DNA from: Camelus bactrianus
Lineage: Eukaryota; Chordata; Mammalia; Artiodactyla; Camelidae
NCBI RefSeq assembly: GCF_048773025.1
Contig: NW_027413960.1
Location: 3,599,945-3,663,944, forward strand
Length of the DNA stretch: 64,000 bases
Direction: 5' to 3'
Under the pieces are notes generated by a model. It worked only from the letters and a program-made list of their open reading frames with translations. It was not told where the DNA came from and did not search any database. The stretch's first letter is position 1; each line of letters starts with the position of its first letter. Made by a program: the position numbers and the translations under genes. Positions 35,166 through 47,870 of the stretch are shown one piece after another.

Positions 35166-36170
35166 AAAACTTTTCCTCTGGTTTCTCAGTCTGTTTCCTA
35201 GTGCCGGTGTGAAGTTCCTGCAGTTTTCACTGTAAAACCGAGTTGGAGCTTGTACTTCCCCATATATATGTATGGAGTGGAGTTTGCAACTGAAGAGAAA
35301 CTTTGTGTTCCCAACAAGCTAGGTGAAGGACGGCTTTCACACACACTTATCTGTCAGATCTGTGCATGTGGAGAGACGTTCGTTCATCTAGCCCAAAGGG
35401 AACGGGTTGCAGGCGAAACTTTTACTCTGGTTTCTCAGTCTGTTTCCTAGTGCCGGTTTGAATTTCCTGCAGTTTTCACTGTAAAACCGGGTTGGAGCTA
35501 GTACCTCCCCATAAATATGTATGGAGTGGAGTTTGCAACTGAAGAGAAACTTTGTGTTCCCAACAAGCTAGGTGAAGAACGGCTTTCACACACACTTTTC
35601 TCTCAGAACTGAGCATGTGGAGAGACGTTCATTCATCTAGCACAAAGGGAACGGGTTGCAGGAGAAGCTTTTACTCTGGTTTCTCAGTCTGTTTCCTAGT
35701 GCCGGTTTGAAGTTCCTGCAGTTTTCACTGTAAAACAGAGTTGGAGCTAGTACCTCCCCATTTATATGTATGGAGTGGAATTTGCAACTGAAGGGAAACT
35801 TTGTATTCCCAACAAGCTAGGTGAAGGACAGCTTTCACACACAATTATCTCTCAGAACTGAGCGTGTGGAGAGACGTTCGTTCATCTAGCACAAAGGGAA
35901 CGGGTTGCAGGAAAAACTTTTCCTCTGGTTTCTCAGTCTGTTTCCTAGTGCCGGTGTGAAGTTCCTGCAGTTTTCACTGTAAAACCGAGTTGGAGCTTGT
36001 ACTTCCCCATATATATGTATGGAGTGGAGTTTGCAACTGAAGAGAAACTTTGTGTTCCCAACAAGCTAGGTGAAGGACGGCTTTCACACACACTTATCTG
36101 TCAGATCTGTGCATGTGGAGAGACGTTCGTTCATCTAGCCCAAAGGGAACGGGTTGCAGGCGAAACTTTT

Positions 36171-39100
36171 ACTCTGGTTTCTCAGTCTGTTTCCTAGTGC
36201 CGGTTTGAAGTTCCTGCAGTTTTCACTGTAAAACCGGGTTGGAGCTAGTACCTCCCCATAAATATGTATGGAGTGGAGTTTGCAACTGAAGAGAAACTTT
36301 GTGTTCCCAACAAGCTAGGTGAAGAACGGCTTTCACACACACTTTTCTCTCAGAACTGAGCATGTGGAGAGACGTTCATTCATCTAGCACAAAGGGAACG
36401 GGTTGCAGGAGAAGCTTTTACTCTGGTTTCTCAGCCTGTTTCCTAGTGCCGGTTTGAAGTTCCTGCAGTTTTCACTGTAAAACCGAGTTGGAGCTAGTAC
36501 CTCCCCATATATATGTATGGATTGGAGTTTGCAACTGAAGAGAAACTTTGTCTTCCCAACAAGATAGGTGAAGGACGGCTTTCACACACACTTATCTCTC
36601 AGAAATGAGCTTGTGGAGAGACGTTCGTTCATCTAGCACAAAGGGAACGATTTGCAGAGGAAACTTTTACTCTGGTTTCTCAGTCTGTTTCCTAGTTCCG
36701 GTTTGAAGTTCCTGCAGTTTTCACTGTAAAACCGAGTTGGAGCTAGTACCTCCCCATATATATGTATGGGGTGGAGTTTGCTACTGAAGAGAAACTTTGT
36801 GTTCCCAACAAGCTAGGTGAAGGACGGCTTTCACACACACTTATGTCTCAGAACTGAGCGTGTGGAGAGACGTTCGTTCATCTAGCACAAAGGGAACGGG
36901 TTGTAGGAGAAACTTTTACTCTGGTTCCTCTGTCTGTTTCCTAGTGCAGGTTTGAAGTTCCTGCAGTTTTCACTGTAAAACCGAGTTGGAGCTAGTACCT
37001 CCCCATATATTTGTATGGACTGGAGTTTGCAACTGAAGAGAAACTTTGTGTTCCCAACAAGCCAGGTGAAGGATGGCTTTCACACACACTTATCTCTCAG
37101 AACTGAGCATGTGGAGAGACGTTCGTTCATCTAGCACAAAGGGAACGTGTTGCAGGAGAAACTTTTCCTCTGGTTTCTCAGTCTGTTTCCTAGTGCCGGT
37201 TTGAAGTTCCTGCAGTTTTCACTGTAAAACCGGGTTGGAGCTAGTACCTCTCCATAAATATGTATGGAGTGGAATTTGCAACTGAAGAGAAACTTTGTGT
37301 TCCCAACAAGCTAGGTGAAGGACGGCTTTCACACACACTTATCTGTCAGAACTGAGCATGTGGAGAGACGTTCGTTCATCTAGCACAAAGGGAACGGGTT
37401 GCTGGAGAAACTTTTACTCTGGATTCTCAGTCTGTTTCCTAGTGCCGGTTTGAATTTCCTGCAGTTCTCACTGTAAAACCGGGTTGGAGCTAGTACCTCC
37501 CCATAAATATGTATGGAGTGGAGTTTGCAACTGAAGAGAAACTTTGTGTTCCCAACAAGCTAGGTGAAGAACGGCTTTCACACACACTTTTCTCTCAGAA
37601 CTGAGCATGTGGAGAGACGTTCATTCATCTAGCACAAAGGGAACGGGTTGCAGGAGAAGCTTTTACTCTGGTTTCTCAGTCTGTTTCCTAGTGCCGGTTT
37701 GAAGTTCCTGCAGTTTTCACTGTAAAACAGAGTTGGAGCTAGTACCTCCCCATTTATATGTATGGAGTGGAATTTGCAACTGAAGGGAAACTTTGTATTC
37801 CCAACAAGCTAGGTGAAGGACAGCTTTCACACACAATTATCTCTCAGAACTGAGCGTGTGGAGAGACGTTCGTTCATCTAGCACAAAGGGAACGGGTTGC
37901 AGGAAAAACTTTTCCTCTGGTTTCTCAGTCTGTTTCCTAGTGCCGGTGTGAAGTTCCTGCAGTTTTCACTGTAAAACCGAGTTGGAGCTTGTACTTCCCC
38001 ATATATATGTATGGATTGGAGTTTGCAACTGAAGAGAAACTTTGTGTTCCCAACAAGCTAGGTGAAGGACGGCTTTCACACACACTTATCTGTCAGATCT
38101 GTGCATGTGGAGAGACGTTCATTCATCTAGCCCAAAGGGAACGGGTTGCAGGCGAAACTTTTACTCTGGTTTCTCAGTCTGTTTCCTAGTGCCGGTTTGA
38201 ATTTCCTGCAGTTTTCACTGTAAAACCGGGTTGGAGCTAGAACCTCCCCATAAATATGTATGGAGTGGAGTTTGCAACTGAAGAGAAACTTTGTGTTCCC
38301 AACAAGCTAGGTGAAGAACGGCTTTCACACACACTTATCTCTCAGAAATGAGCTTGTGGAGAGACGTTCGTTCATCTAGCACAAAGGGAACGATTTGCAG
38401 AGGAAACTTTTACTCTGGTTTCTCAGTCTGTTTCCTAGTGCCGGTTTGAAGTTCCTGCAGTTTTCACTGTAAAACCGAGTTGGAGCTAGTACCTCCCCAT
38501 ATATATGTATGGGGTGGAGTTTGCTACTGAAGAGAAACTTTGTGTTCCCAACAAGCTAGGTGAAGGACGGCTTTCACACACACTTATGTCTCAGAACTGA
38601 GCGTGTGGAGAGACGTTCGTTCATCTAGCACAAAGGGAACGGGTTGTAGGAGAAACTTTTACTCTGGTTCCTCTGTCTGTTTCCTAGTGCAGGTTTGAAG
38701 TTCCTGCAGTTTTCACTGTAAAACCGAGTTGGAGCTAGTACCTCCCCATATATTTGTATGGACTGGAGTTTGCAACTGAAGAGAAACTTTGTGTTCCCAA
38801 CAAGCTAGGTGAAGGACGGCTTTCACACACACTTATCTCTCAGAACTGAGCGTGTGGAGAGACGTTCGTTCATCTAGCACAAAGGGAACGGGTTGCAGGA
38901 GAAACTTTTCCTCTGGTTTCTCAGTCTGTTTCCTAGTGCCGGTTTGAAGTTCCTGCAGTTTTCACTGCAAAACCGGGTTGGAGCTAGTACCTCCCCATAA
39001 ATATGTATGGAGTGGAGTTTGCAACTGAAGAGAAACTTTGTGTTCCCAACAAGCTAGGTGAAGGACGTCTTTCACACACACTTATCTGTCAGAACTGAGC

Positions 39101-39496
39101 ATGTGGAGAGACGTTCGTTCATCTAGCACAAAGGGAACGGGTTGCTGGAGAAACTTTTACTCTGGATTCTCAGTCTGTTTCCTAGTGCTGGTTTGAAGTT
39201 CCTGCAGTTTTCACTGTAAAACCGAGTTGGAGCTAGTACCTCCCCATATATATGTATGGAGTGGAGTTTGCAACTGAAGAGAAACTTTGTGTTCCCATCA
39301 AGCTAGGTGAAGGACGGCTTTCACACACAATTATCTCTCAGAACTGAGCATGTGGAGAGACGTTCGTTCATCTAGCCCAAAGGGAACGGGTTGCAGGAGA
39401 AACTTTTACTCTGGTTTCTCAGTCTGTTTACTACTGCCGGTTTGAAGTTCCTGCAGTTTTCACTGTAAAACCGAGTTGGAGCTAGTACCTCCCCAT
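36171..39496 (+). repeat. satellite with a 7-monomer-offset duplication
   Basis: Positions 36,575-37,445 match 38,318-39,188 at an offset of 1743 bp, exactly 7 monomers, with roughly eight substitutions. Shared private variants are GTTGTAGGAG (36,901 and 38,644), GGTTCCTCTGTCTG, CATATATTTGTATGG and TGGATTCTCAG (near 37,420 and 39,163). The four monomers between the two copies (37,446-38,317) resemble the small units at 35.4-36.4 kb. The copies are more diverged than those at 19-36 kb, so this event seems older. Confidence 0.82.
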
Positions 39497-40990
39497 ATAT
39501 ATGTATGGAGTGGAGTTTGCAACTGAAGAGAAACTTTGTGTTCCCAACAAGCTAGGTGAAGGACGGCTTTCACACACACTTATCTGTCAGATCTGAGCAT
39601 GTGGAGAGACGTTCGTTCATCTTCCACAAAATGAACGGATTGCAGGAGAAACTTTTACTCTGGTTTCTCAGTCTGTTTCCTAGTGCCGGATTGAAGTTCC
39701 TGCAGTTTTCACTGTAAAACCGAGTTGGAGCTAGTACCTCCCCATATATATGTACGGAGTGGTGTTTGCAACTGAAGAGAAACTTTGTGTTCCCAACAAG
39801 CTAGGTGAAGGACGGCTTTCACACACACTTATCTCTCAGAACTGAGCGTGTGGAGAGACGTTCGTTCATCTTCCACAAAAGGAACGGATTGCAGGAGAAA
39901 CTTTTACTCTGGTTTCTCAGTCTGTTTCCTAGTTCCGGTTTGAAGTTCCTGCAGTTTTCACTGTAAAACCGAGTTGGAGCTAGTACCTCCCCATATATAT
40001 GTATGGAGTGGTGTTTGCAACTGAAGAGAAACTTTGTGTTCCCAACAAGCTAGGTGAAGGACGGCTTTCACACACACTTATCTCTCAGAACTGAGCGTGT
40101 GGAGAGACGTTCGTTCATCTAGCACAAAGGGAACGGGTTGCAGGAGAAACTTTTACTCTGGTTTCTCAGTCTGTTTCCTAGTTCCGGTTTGAAGTTCCTG
40201 CAGTTTTCCCTGTAAAACCGGGTTGGAGCTAGTACCTCCCCATAAATATGTATGGAGTGGAGTTTGCAACTGAAGAGAAACTTTGTGTTCCCAACAAGCT
40301 AGGTGAAGGACGGCTTTCACACACACTTATCTGTCAGAACTGAGCATGTGGAGAGACGTTCGTTCATCTAGCACAAAGGGAACGGGTTGCAGGAGAAACT
40401 TTTACTCTGGTTTCTCAGTCTGTTTCCTAGTGCTGGTTTGATGTTCCTTTAGTTTTCACTGTAAAACCGAGTTGGAGCTAGTACCTCCCCATATATATGT
40501 ATGGAGTGGAGTTTGCAAATGAAGAGAAACTTTGTGTTCCCAACAAGCTAGGTGAAGGACGGCTTTCACACACACTTATCTCTCAGAACTGAGCATGTGG
40601 AGAGACGTTCGTTCATCTAGCACAAAGGGAACGGGTTGCAGGAGAAACTATTCCTCTGGTTTCTCAGTCTGTTTCCTAGTGCCAGTATGAAGTTCCTGAA
40701 GTTTTCACTGTAAAACCGAGTTGGAGCTAGTACCTCCCCATAAATATGTATGGAGTGGAGTTTGCAACTGAAGAGAAACTTTGTGTTCCCAACAAGCTAG
40801 GTGAAGGACGGCTTTAACACACACTTATCTGTCAGAACTGAGCATGTGGAGAGACGTTCGTTCATCTAGCACAAAGGGAACGGGTTGCAGGAGAAACTTT
40901 TACTCTGGTTTCTCAGTCTGTTTCCTAGTGCTGGTTTGAAGTTCCTGCAGTTTTCACTGTAAAACCGAGTTTTAGCTAGTACCTCCCCAA
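39497..40990 (+). repeat. 6-monomer HOR unit, first copy (1494 bp)
   Basis: Matches 40,991 onward at an offset of 1494 bp, exactly 6 monomers. Shared variants include GTTTTCCCTGTAAAACC (near 40,203 and 41,697), GTTCCTTTAGTTTTC (near 40,443 and 41,937), which removes the PstI site, and ACTATTCCTC (40,647 and 42,141). Two ATCTTCCAC monomers stand side by side here (39,621 and 39,870), which is unusual, since elsewhere they are separated by several monomers. Confidence 0.85.
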
Positions 40991-42465
40991 ATATATGTAT
41001 GGAGTGGAGTTTGCAACTGAAGAGAAACTTTGTGTTCCCAACAAGCTAGGTGAAGGACGGCTTTCACACACACTTATCTGTCAGATCTGAGCATGTGGAG
41101 AGACGTTCGTTCATCTTCCACAAAAGGAACGGATTGCAGGAGAAACTTTTACTCTGGTTTCTCAGTCTGTTTCCTAGTGCCGGTTTGAAGTTCCTGCAGT
41201 TTTCACTGTAAAACCGAGTTGGAGCTAGTACCTCCCCATATATATGTATGGAGTGGTGTTTGCAACTGAAGAGAAACTTTGTGTTCCCAACAAGCTAGGT
41301 GAAGGACGGCTTTCACACACACTTATCTCTCAGAACTGAGCGTGTGGAGAGACGTTCGTTCATCTTCCACAAAAGGAACGGATTGCAGGAGAAACTTTTA
41401 CTCTGGTTTCTCAGTCTGTTTCCTAGTTCCGGTTTGAAGTTCCTGCAGTTTTCACTGTAAAACCGAGTTGGAGCTAGTACCTCCCCATATATATGTATGG
41501 AGTGGAGTTTGCAACTGAAGAGAAACTTTGTGTTCCCAACAAGCTAGGTGAAGGACGGCTTTCACACACACTTATCTCTCAGAACTGAGCGTGTGGAGAG
41601 ACGTTCGTTCATCTAGCACAAAGGGAACGGGTTGCAGGAGAAACTTTTACTCTGGTTTCTCAGTCTGTTTCCTAGTTCCGGTTTGAAGTTCCTGCAGTTT
41701 TCCCTGTAAAACCGGGTTGGAGCTAGTACCTCCCCATAAATATGTATGGAGTGGAGTTTGCAACTGAAGAGAAACTTTGTGTTCCCAACAAGCTAGGTGA
41801 AGGACGGCTTTCACACACACTTATCTGTCAGAACTGAGCATGTGGAGAGACGTTCGTTCATCTAGCACAAAGGGAACGGGTTGCAGGAGAAACTTTTACT
41901 CTGGTTTCTCAGTCTGTTTCCTAGTGCTGGTTTGATGTTCCTTTAGTTTTCACTGTAAAACCGAGTTGGAGCTAGTACCTCCCCATATATATGTATGGAG
42001 TGGAGTTTGCAACTGAAGAGAAACTTTGTGTTCCCAACAAGCTAGGTGAAGGACGGCTTTCACACACACTTATCTCTCAGAACTGAGCATGTGGAGAGAC
42101 GTTCGTTCATCTAGCACAAAGGGAACGGGTTGCAGGACAAACTATTCCTCTGGTTTCTCAGTCTGTTTCCTAGTGCCGGTTTGAAATTCCTGCAGTTTTC
42201 AGTGTAAAACCGGGTTGGAGCTAGTACCTCCCCATAAATATGTATGGAGTGGAGTTTGCAACTGAAGAGAAACTTTGTGTTCCCAACAAGCTAGGTGAAG
42301 GACGGCTTTAACACACACTTATCTGTCAGAACTGAGCATGTGGAGAGACGTTCGTTCATCTAGCACAAAGGGAACGGGTTGCAGGAGAAACTTTTACTCT
42401 GGTTTCTCAGTCTGTTTCCTAGTGCTGGTTTGAAGTTCCTGCAGTTTTCACTGTAAAACCGAGTT
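40991..42465 (+). repeat. 6-monomer HOR unit, second copy
   Basis: Copy of 39,497-40,971 with the adjacent ATCTTCCAC pair at 41,115 and 41,364. A few substitutions separate the copies, for example GCAGGAGAAACTATTCC against GCAGGACAAACTATTCC. Correspondence ends near 42,465, where 40,972 reads TTTTAGCTAG and this copy reads TTGGAGCTAG. Confidence 0.85.
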
Positions 42466-43250
42466 GGAGCTAGTACCTCCCCATATATATGTATGGAGTG
42501 GAGTTTGCAACTGAAGAGAAACTTCGTGTTCCCAACAAGCTAGGTGAAGGACGGCTTTCACACACAATTATCTGTCAGAACTGAGCATTTGGAGAGACGT
42601 TCGTTCATCTAGCACAAAGGGAACGGGTTGCAGGAGAAACTTTTACTCTGGTTTCTCAGTCTGTTTCCTAGTGCTGGTTTGAAGTTCCTGCAGTTTTCAC
42701 TGTAAAACCGAGTTGGAGGTAGTACCTCCCCATATATATGTATGGAGTGGAGTTTGCAACTGAAGAGAAACTTTGTGTTCCCAACAAGCTAGGTGAAGGA
42801 CGGGTTTCACACACACTTATCTCTCAGAACTGAGCATGTGGAGAGACGTTCGTTCATCTAGCACAAATGGAACGGGTTGCAGGAGAAACTTTTACTCTGG
42901 TTTCTAAGTCTGTTTCCTAGTGCCGGTTTGAAGTTCCTGCAGTTTTCACTGTAAAACCGTGTTGGAGCTAGTACCTCCCAATAAATATATATGGAGTGGA
43001 GTTTGCAACTGAAGAGAAACTTTGTGTTCCCAACAAGCTAGGTGAAGAACGGCTTTCACACACACTTTTCTCTCAGAACTGAGCATGTGGAGAGACGTTC
43101 GTTCATCTAGCACAAAGGGAACGGGTTGCAGGAGAAGCTTTTACTCTGGTTTCTCAGTCTTTTTCCTAGTGCCGATTTGAAGTTCCTGCAGTTTTCACTG
43201 TAAAACCGAGTTGGAGCTAGTACCTCCCCATATATATGTATGGAGTGGAG
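42141..43250 (+). repeat. segment duplicated 10 monomers downstream, left copy
   Basis: Matches 44,631-45,740 at an offset of 2490 bp, exactly 10 monomers. Shared variants are ACTATTCCTC, AAACTTCGTG (42,521 and 45,011), GAGCATTTGG (near 42,583 and 45,073), CTCCCAATAAATA and TCTTTTTCCTAGTGCC with GATTTG. Correspondence ends near 43,250, where GTTTGCAACTG meets GTTTGCTACTG. The right copy lies inside the 18-monomer unit described next, so this exchange came before that duplication or was carried with it. Confidence 0.8.
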
Positions 43251-43389
43251 TTTGCAACTGAAGAGAAACTTTGTGTTCCCATCAAGCTAGGTGAAGGACG
43301 GCTTTCACACACACTTATCTCTCAGATCTGAGCATGTGGAGAGACGTTCGTTCATCTAGCCCAAAGGGAACGGTTTGCAGGAGAAACTT

Positions 43390-46300
43390 TTACTCTGGTT
43401 TCTCAGTCTGTTTACTACTGCCGGTTTGAAGTTCCAGCAGTTTTCACTGTAAAACCGAGTTGGAGCTAGTACCTCCCCATATATATGTATGGAGTGGAGT
43501 TTGCAACTGAAGAGAAACTTTGTGTTCCCAACAAGCTAGGTGAAGGACGGCTTTCACACACAATTATCTCTCAGAAATGAGCTTGTGGAGAGACGTTCGT
43601 TCATCTAGCACAAAGGGAACGGGTTGCAGGTGAAACTTTTACTCTGCTTTCTCAGTCTGTTTCCTAGTGCCGGTTTGAAGTTCCTGCAGTTTTCACTGTA
43701 AAACCGAGTTGGAGCTAGTACCTCCCCATATATATGTATGGAGTGGAATTTGCAACTGAAGGGAAACTTTGTATTCCCAACAAGCTAGGTGAAGGACGGC
43801 TTTCACACACAATTATCTCTCAGAACTGAGCGTGTGGAGAGACGTTCGTTCATCTAGCACAAAGGGAACGGGTTGCAGGTAAAACTATTCCTCTGGTTTC
43901 TCAGTCTGTTTCCTAGTGCCGGTGTGAAGTTCCTGCAGTTTTCACTGTAAAACCGAGTTGGAGCTTGTACTTCCCCATATATATGTATGGAGTGGAGTTT
44001 GCAACTGAAGAGAAACTTTGTGTTCCCAACAAGCTAGGTGAAGGACGGCTTTCACACACACTTATCTGTCAGATCTGAGCATGTGGAGAGACGTTCGTTC
44101 ATCTTCCACAAAAGGAACGGATTGCAGGAGAAACTTTTACTCTGGTTTCTCAGTCTGTTTCCTAGTGCCGGTTTGAAGTTCCTGCAGTTTTCACTGTAAA
44201 ACCGAGTTGGAGCTAGTACCTCCCCATATATATGTATGGAGTGGTGTTTGCAACTGAAGAGAAACTTTGTGTTCCCAACAAGCTAGGTGAAGGACGGCTT
44301 TCACACACACTTATCTCTCAGAACTGAGCGTGTGGAGAGACGTTCGTTCATCTAGCACAAAGGGAACGGGTTGCAGGAGAAACTTTTACTCTGGTTTCTC
44401 AGACTGTTTCCTAGTTCCGGTTTGAAGTTCCTGCAGTTTTCACTGTAAAACCGGGTTGGAGCTAGTACCTCCCCATATATATGTATGGAGTGGAGTTTGC
44501 AACTGAAGAGAAACTTTGTGTTCCCAACAAGCTAGGTGAAGGACGGCTTTCACACACACTTATCTCTCAGAACTGAGCATGTGGAGAGACGTTCGTTCAT
44601 CTAGCACAAAGGGAACGGGTTGCAGGAGAAACTATTCCTCTGGTTTCTCAGTCTGTTTCCTAGTGCCGGATTGAAATTCCTGCAGTTTTCACTGTAAAAC
44701 CGGGTTGGAGCTAGTACCTCCCCATAAATATGTATGGAGTGGAGTTTGCAACTGAAGAGAAACTTTGTGTTCCCAACAAGCTAGGTGAAGGACGGCTTTA
44801 ACACACACTTATCTGTCAGAACTGAGCGTGTGGAGAGACGTTCGTTCATCTAGCACAAAGGGAACGGGTTGCAGGAGAAACTTTTACTCTGGTTTCTCAG
44901 TCTGTTTCCTAGTGCTGGTTTGAAGTTCCTGCAGTTTTCACTGTAAAACCGAGTTGGAGCTAGTACCTCCCCATATATATGTATGGAGTGGAGTTTGCAA
45001 CTGAAGAGAAACTTCGTGTTCCCAACAAGCTAGGTGAAGGACGGCTTTCACACACACTTATCTGTCAGAACTGAGCATTTGGAGAGACGTTCGTTCATCT
45101 AGCACAAAGGGAACGGGTTGCAGGAGAAACTTTTACTCTGGTTTCTCAGTCTGTTTCCTAGTGCTGGTTTGAAGTTCCTGCATTTTTCACTGTAAAACCG
45201 AGTTGGAGCTAGTACCTCCCCATATATATGTATGGAGTGGAGTTTGCAACTGAAGAGAAACTTTGTGTTCCCAACAAGCTAGGTGAAGAACGGCTTTCAC
45301 ACACACTTAACTCTCAGAACTGAGAATGTGGAGAGACGTTCGTTCATCTAGCACAAAGGGAACGGGTTGCAGGAGAAACTATTACTCTGGTTTCTAAGTC
45401 TGTTTCCTAGTGCCGGTTTGAAGTTCCTGCAGTTTTCACTGTAAAACCGTGTTGGAGCTATTACCTCCCAATAAATATGTATGGAGTGGAGTTTGCAACT
45501 GAAGAGAAACTTTGTGTTCCCAACAAGCTAGGTGAAGAACGGCTTTCACACACACTTTTCTCTCAGAACTGAGCATGTGGAGAGACGTTCGTTCATCTAG
45601 CACAAAGGGAACGGGTTGCAGGAGAAGCTTTTACTCTGGTTTCTCAGTCTTTTTCCTAGTGCCGATTTGAAGTTCCTGCAGTTTTCACTGTAAAACCGAG
45701 TTGGAGCTAGTACCTCCCCATATATATGTATGGAGTGGAGTTTGCTACTGAAGAGAAACTTTGTGTTCTCAACAAGCTAGGTGAAGGACGGCTTTCACAC
45801 ACACTTATCTCTCAGAACTGAGCGTGTGGAGAGACTTTCGTTCATCTAGCACAAAGGGAACGGGTTGCAGGAGAAACTTTTCCTCTGGTTTCTCAGTCTG
45901 TTTCCTAGTGCCGGTTTGATGTTCCTGCAGTTTTCACTGTAAAACCGAGTTGGAGCTTGTACTTCCCCATATATATGTATGGAGTGGAGTTTGCAACTGA
46001 AGAGAATCTTTGTGTTCCCAACAAGCTAGGTGAAGGACGGCTTTCACACACAATTATCTGTCAGATCTGAGCATGTGGAGAGACGTTCGTTCATCTAGCA
46101 CAAATGGAACGGGTTGCAGGTGAAACTTTTACTCTGGTTTCTCAGTCTGTTTCCTAGTGCCGGTTTGAAGTTCCTGCAGTTTTCACTGTAAAACCGAGTT
46201 GGAGCTAGTACCTCCCCATAAATATGTATGGAGTGGAGTTTGCAACTGAAGAGAAACTTTGTGTTCCCAACAAGCTAGGTGAAGGACGGCTTTCACACAC

Positions 46301-47870
46301 ACTTATCTCTCAGAACTGAGCATGTGGAGAGACGTTCGTTCATCTAGCCCAAAGGGAACGGGTTGCAGGAGAAACTTTTACTCTGGTTTCTCAGTCTGTT
46401 TCCTAGTGCCGGTTTGAATTTCCTGCAGTTTTCACTGTAAAACCGGGTTGGAGCTAGTACCTCCCCATAAATATGTATGGAGTGGTGTTTGCAACTGAAG
46501 AGAAACTTTGTGTTCCCAACAAGCTAGGTGAAGGACGGCTTTCACACACAATTATCTGTCAGATCTGAGCATGTGGAGAGACGTTCGTTCATCTAGCACA
46601 AATGGAACGGGTTGCAGGACAAACTTTTACTCTGGTTTCTCAGTCTGTTTCCTAGTGCCGGTTTGAAGTTCCTGCAGTTTTCACTGTAAAACCGAGTTGG
46701 AGCTAGTACCTCCCCATAAATATGTATGGAGTGGAGTTTGCAACTGAAGAGAAACTTTGTGTTCCCAACAAGCTAGGTGAAGGACGGCTTTCACACACAC
46801 TTATCTCTCAGAACTGAGCATGTGGAGAGACGTTCGTTCATCTAGCCCAAAGGGAACGGGTTGCAGGAGAAACTTTTACTCTGGTTTCTCAGTCTGTTTC
46901 CTAGTGCCGGTTTGAATTTCCTGCAATTTTCACTGTAAAACCGGGTTGGAGCTAGTACCTCCCCATAAATATGTATGGAGTGGAGTTTGCAACTGAAGAG
47001 AAACTTTGTGTTCCCAACAAGCTAGGTGAAGAACGGCTTTCACACACACTTTTCTCTCAGAACTGAGCATGTGGAGAGACGTTCATTCATCTAGCACAAA
47101 GGGAACGGGTTGCAGGAGAAGCTTTTACTCTGGTTTCTCAGTCTGTTTCCTAGTGCCGGTTTGAAGTTCCTGCAGTTTTCACTGTAAAACCGAGTTGGAG
47201 CTTGTACCTCCCCATATATATGTATGGATTGTAGTTTGCAACTGAAGAGAAACTTTGTCTTCCCAACAAGATAGGTGAAGGACGGCTTTCACACACACTT
47301 ATCTCTCAGAAATGAGCTTGTGGAGAGACGTTCGTTCATCTAGCACAAAGGGAACGATTTGCAGAGGAAACTTTTATTCTGGTTTCTCAGTCTGTTTTCT
47401 AGTGCCGGTTTGAAGTTCCTGCAGTTTTCACTGTAAAACCGAGTTGGAGCTAGTACCTCCCCATATATATGTATGGAGTGGAATTTGCAAGTGAAGAGAA
47501 ACTTTGTATTCCCAACAAGCTAGGTAAAGAACGGCTTTCACACACACTTATCTCTCAGAACTGAGCATGTGGAGAGACGTTCGTTCATCTAGCACAACGG
47601 GAAAGGGTTGCAGGAGAAACTTTTACTCTGTTTTCTCAGTGTGTTTCCTAGTGCCGGTTTGAAGTTCCTGCAGTTTTCACTGTAAAACCGAGTTGGAGCT
47701 AGTACCTCCCCATATATATGTATGGACTGGAGTTTGCATCTGAAGAGAAACTTTGTGTTTCCAAAATCCAGGTGAAGGACGGCTTTAACACACACTTATC
47801 TCTCAGAACTGAGCATGTGGAGAGACGTTCGTTCATCTAGCACAAAGGGAACGAGTTGCAGGAGAAACAT
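43390..47870 (+). repeat. 18-monomer HOR unit, first copy (4481 bp)
   Basis: Matches 47,871 onward at an offset of 4481 bp, which is 18 x 249 minus 1; the missing base is a deletion in CCAAAATCCAGG near 47,767. Corresponding markers are TTTACTACTG (43,411 and 47,892), ATCTTCCAC (44,103 and 48,584), AAACTTCGTG (45,011 and 49,492), GAGCATTTGG (near 45,073 and 49,554), ATTACTCTGG (45,381 and 49,862) and TTTGATGTTCC with GCTTGTACTTCCCC (near 45,917 and 50,398). The left edge is approximate (43,300-43,400). Confidence 0.85.

Larger units (their letters stand above)
27201..36170 (+). repeat. 33-monomer HOR unit, second copy enlarged to 36 monomers
   Basis: Follows the first copy directly. Colinearity holds in three steps: offset 8214 to 33,834, offset 8463 for 34,084-34,667 (matching 25,621-26,204), and offset 8961 for 35,166-36,170 (matching 26,205-27,209). 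Each step is an exact whole number of monomers. This copy therefore has one plus two extra monomers, or the first copy lost them. The ACGGGAAAG marker sits at 22,700 in the first copy and 30,914 in this one. Confidence 0.9.
25401..38110 (+). repeat. locally amplified ATCTGTGCATG monomer subtype
   Basis: A T that turns ATCTGAGCATG into ATCTGTGCATG marks nine monomers, at 25,401, 25,899, 26,397, 27,144, 33,615, 34,362, 35,358, 36,105 and 38,097. I saw it nowhere else. Within each cluster the spacings are 2, 2, 3, then 3, 4, 3 and 8 monomers, so a small unit of 2-4 monomers has multiplied here. The monomer just before each usually carries the GCTTGTACTTCCCC and GGTGTGAAG variants. The first cluster lies in the first 33-monomer copy and the second in the enlarged copy and beyond. 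Confidence 0.85.

Noticed and set aside
602-36170. Assembly artefact as the explanation for all large duplications
   Set aside because: Most copies differ by scattered substitutions and by whole-monomer steps, which argues for real sequence. The 994-bp duplication, which looks perfect, remains open to this explanation.
42977-42990. Polyadenylation signal AATAAA in the CCCAATAAATA variant (also near 45,469 and 49,950)
   Set aside because: It arises from a single C-to-A change in a few copied monomers and has no gene upstream.
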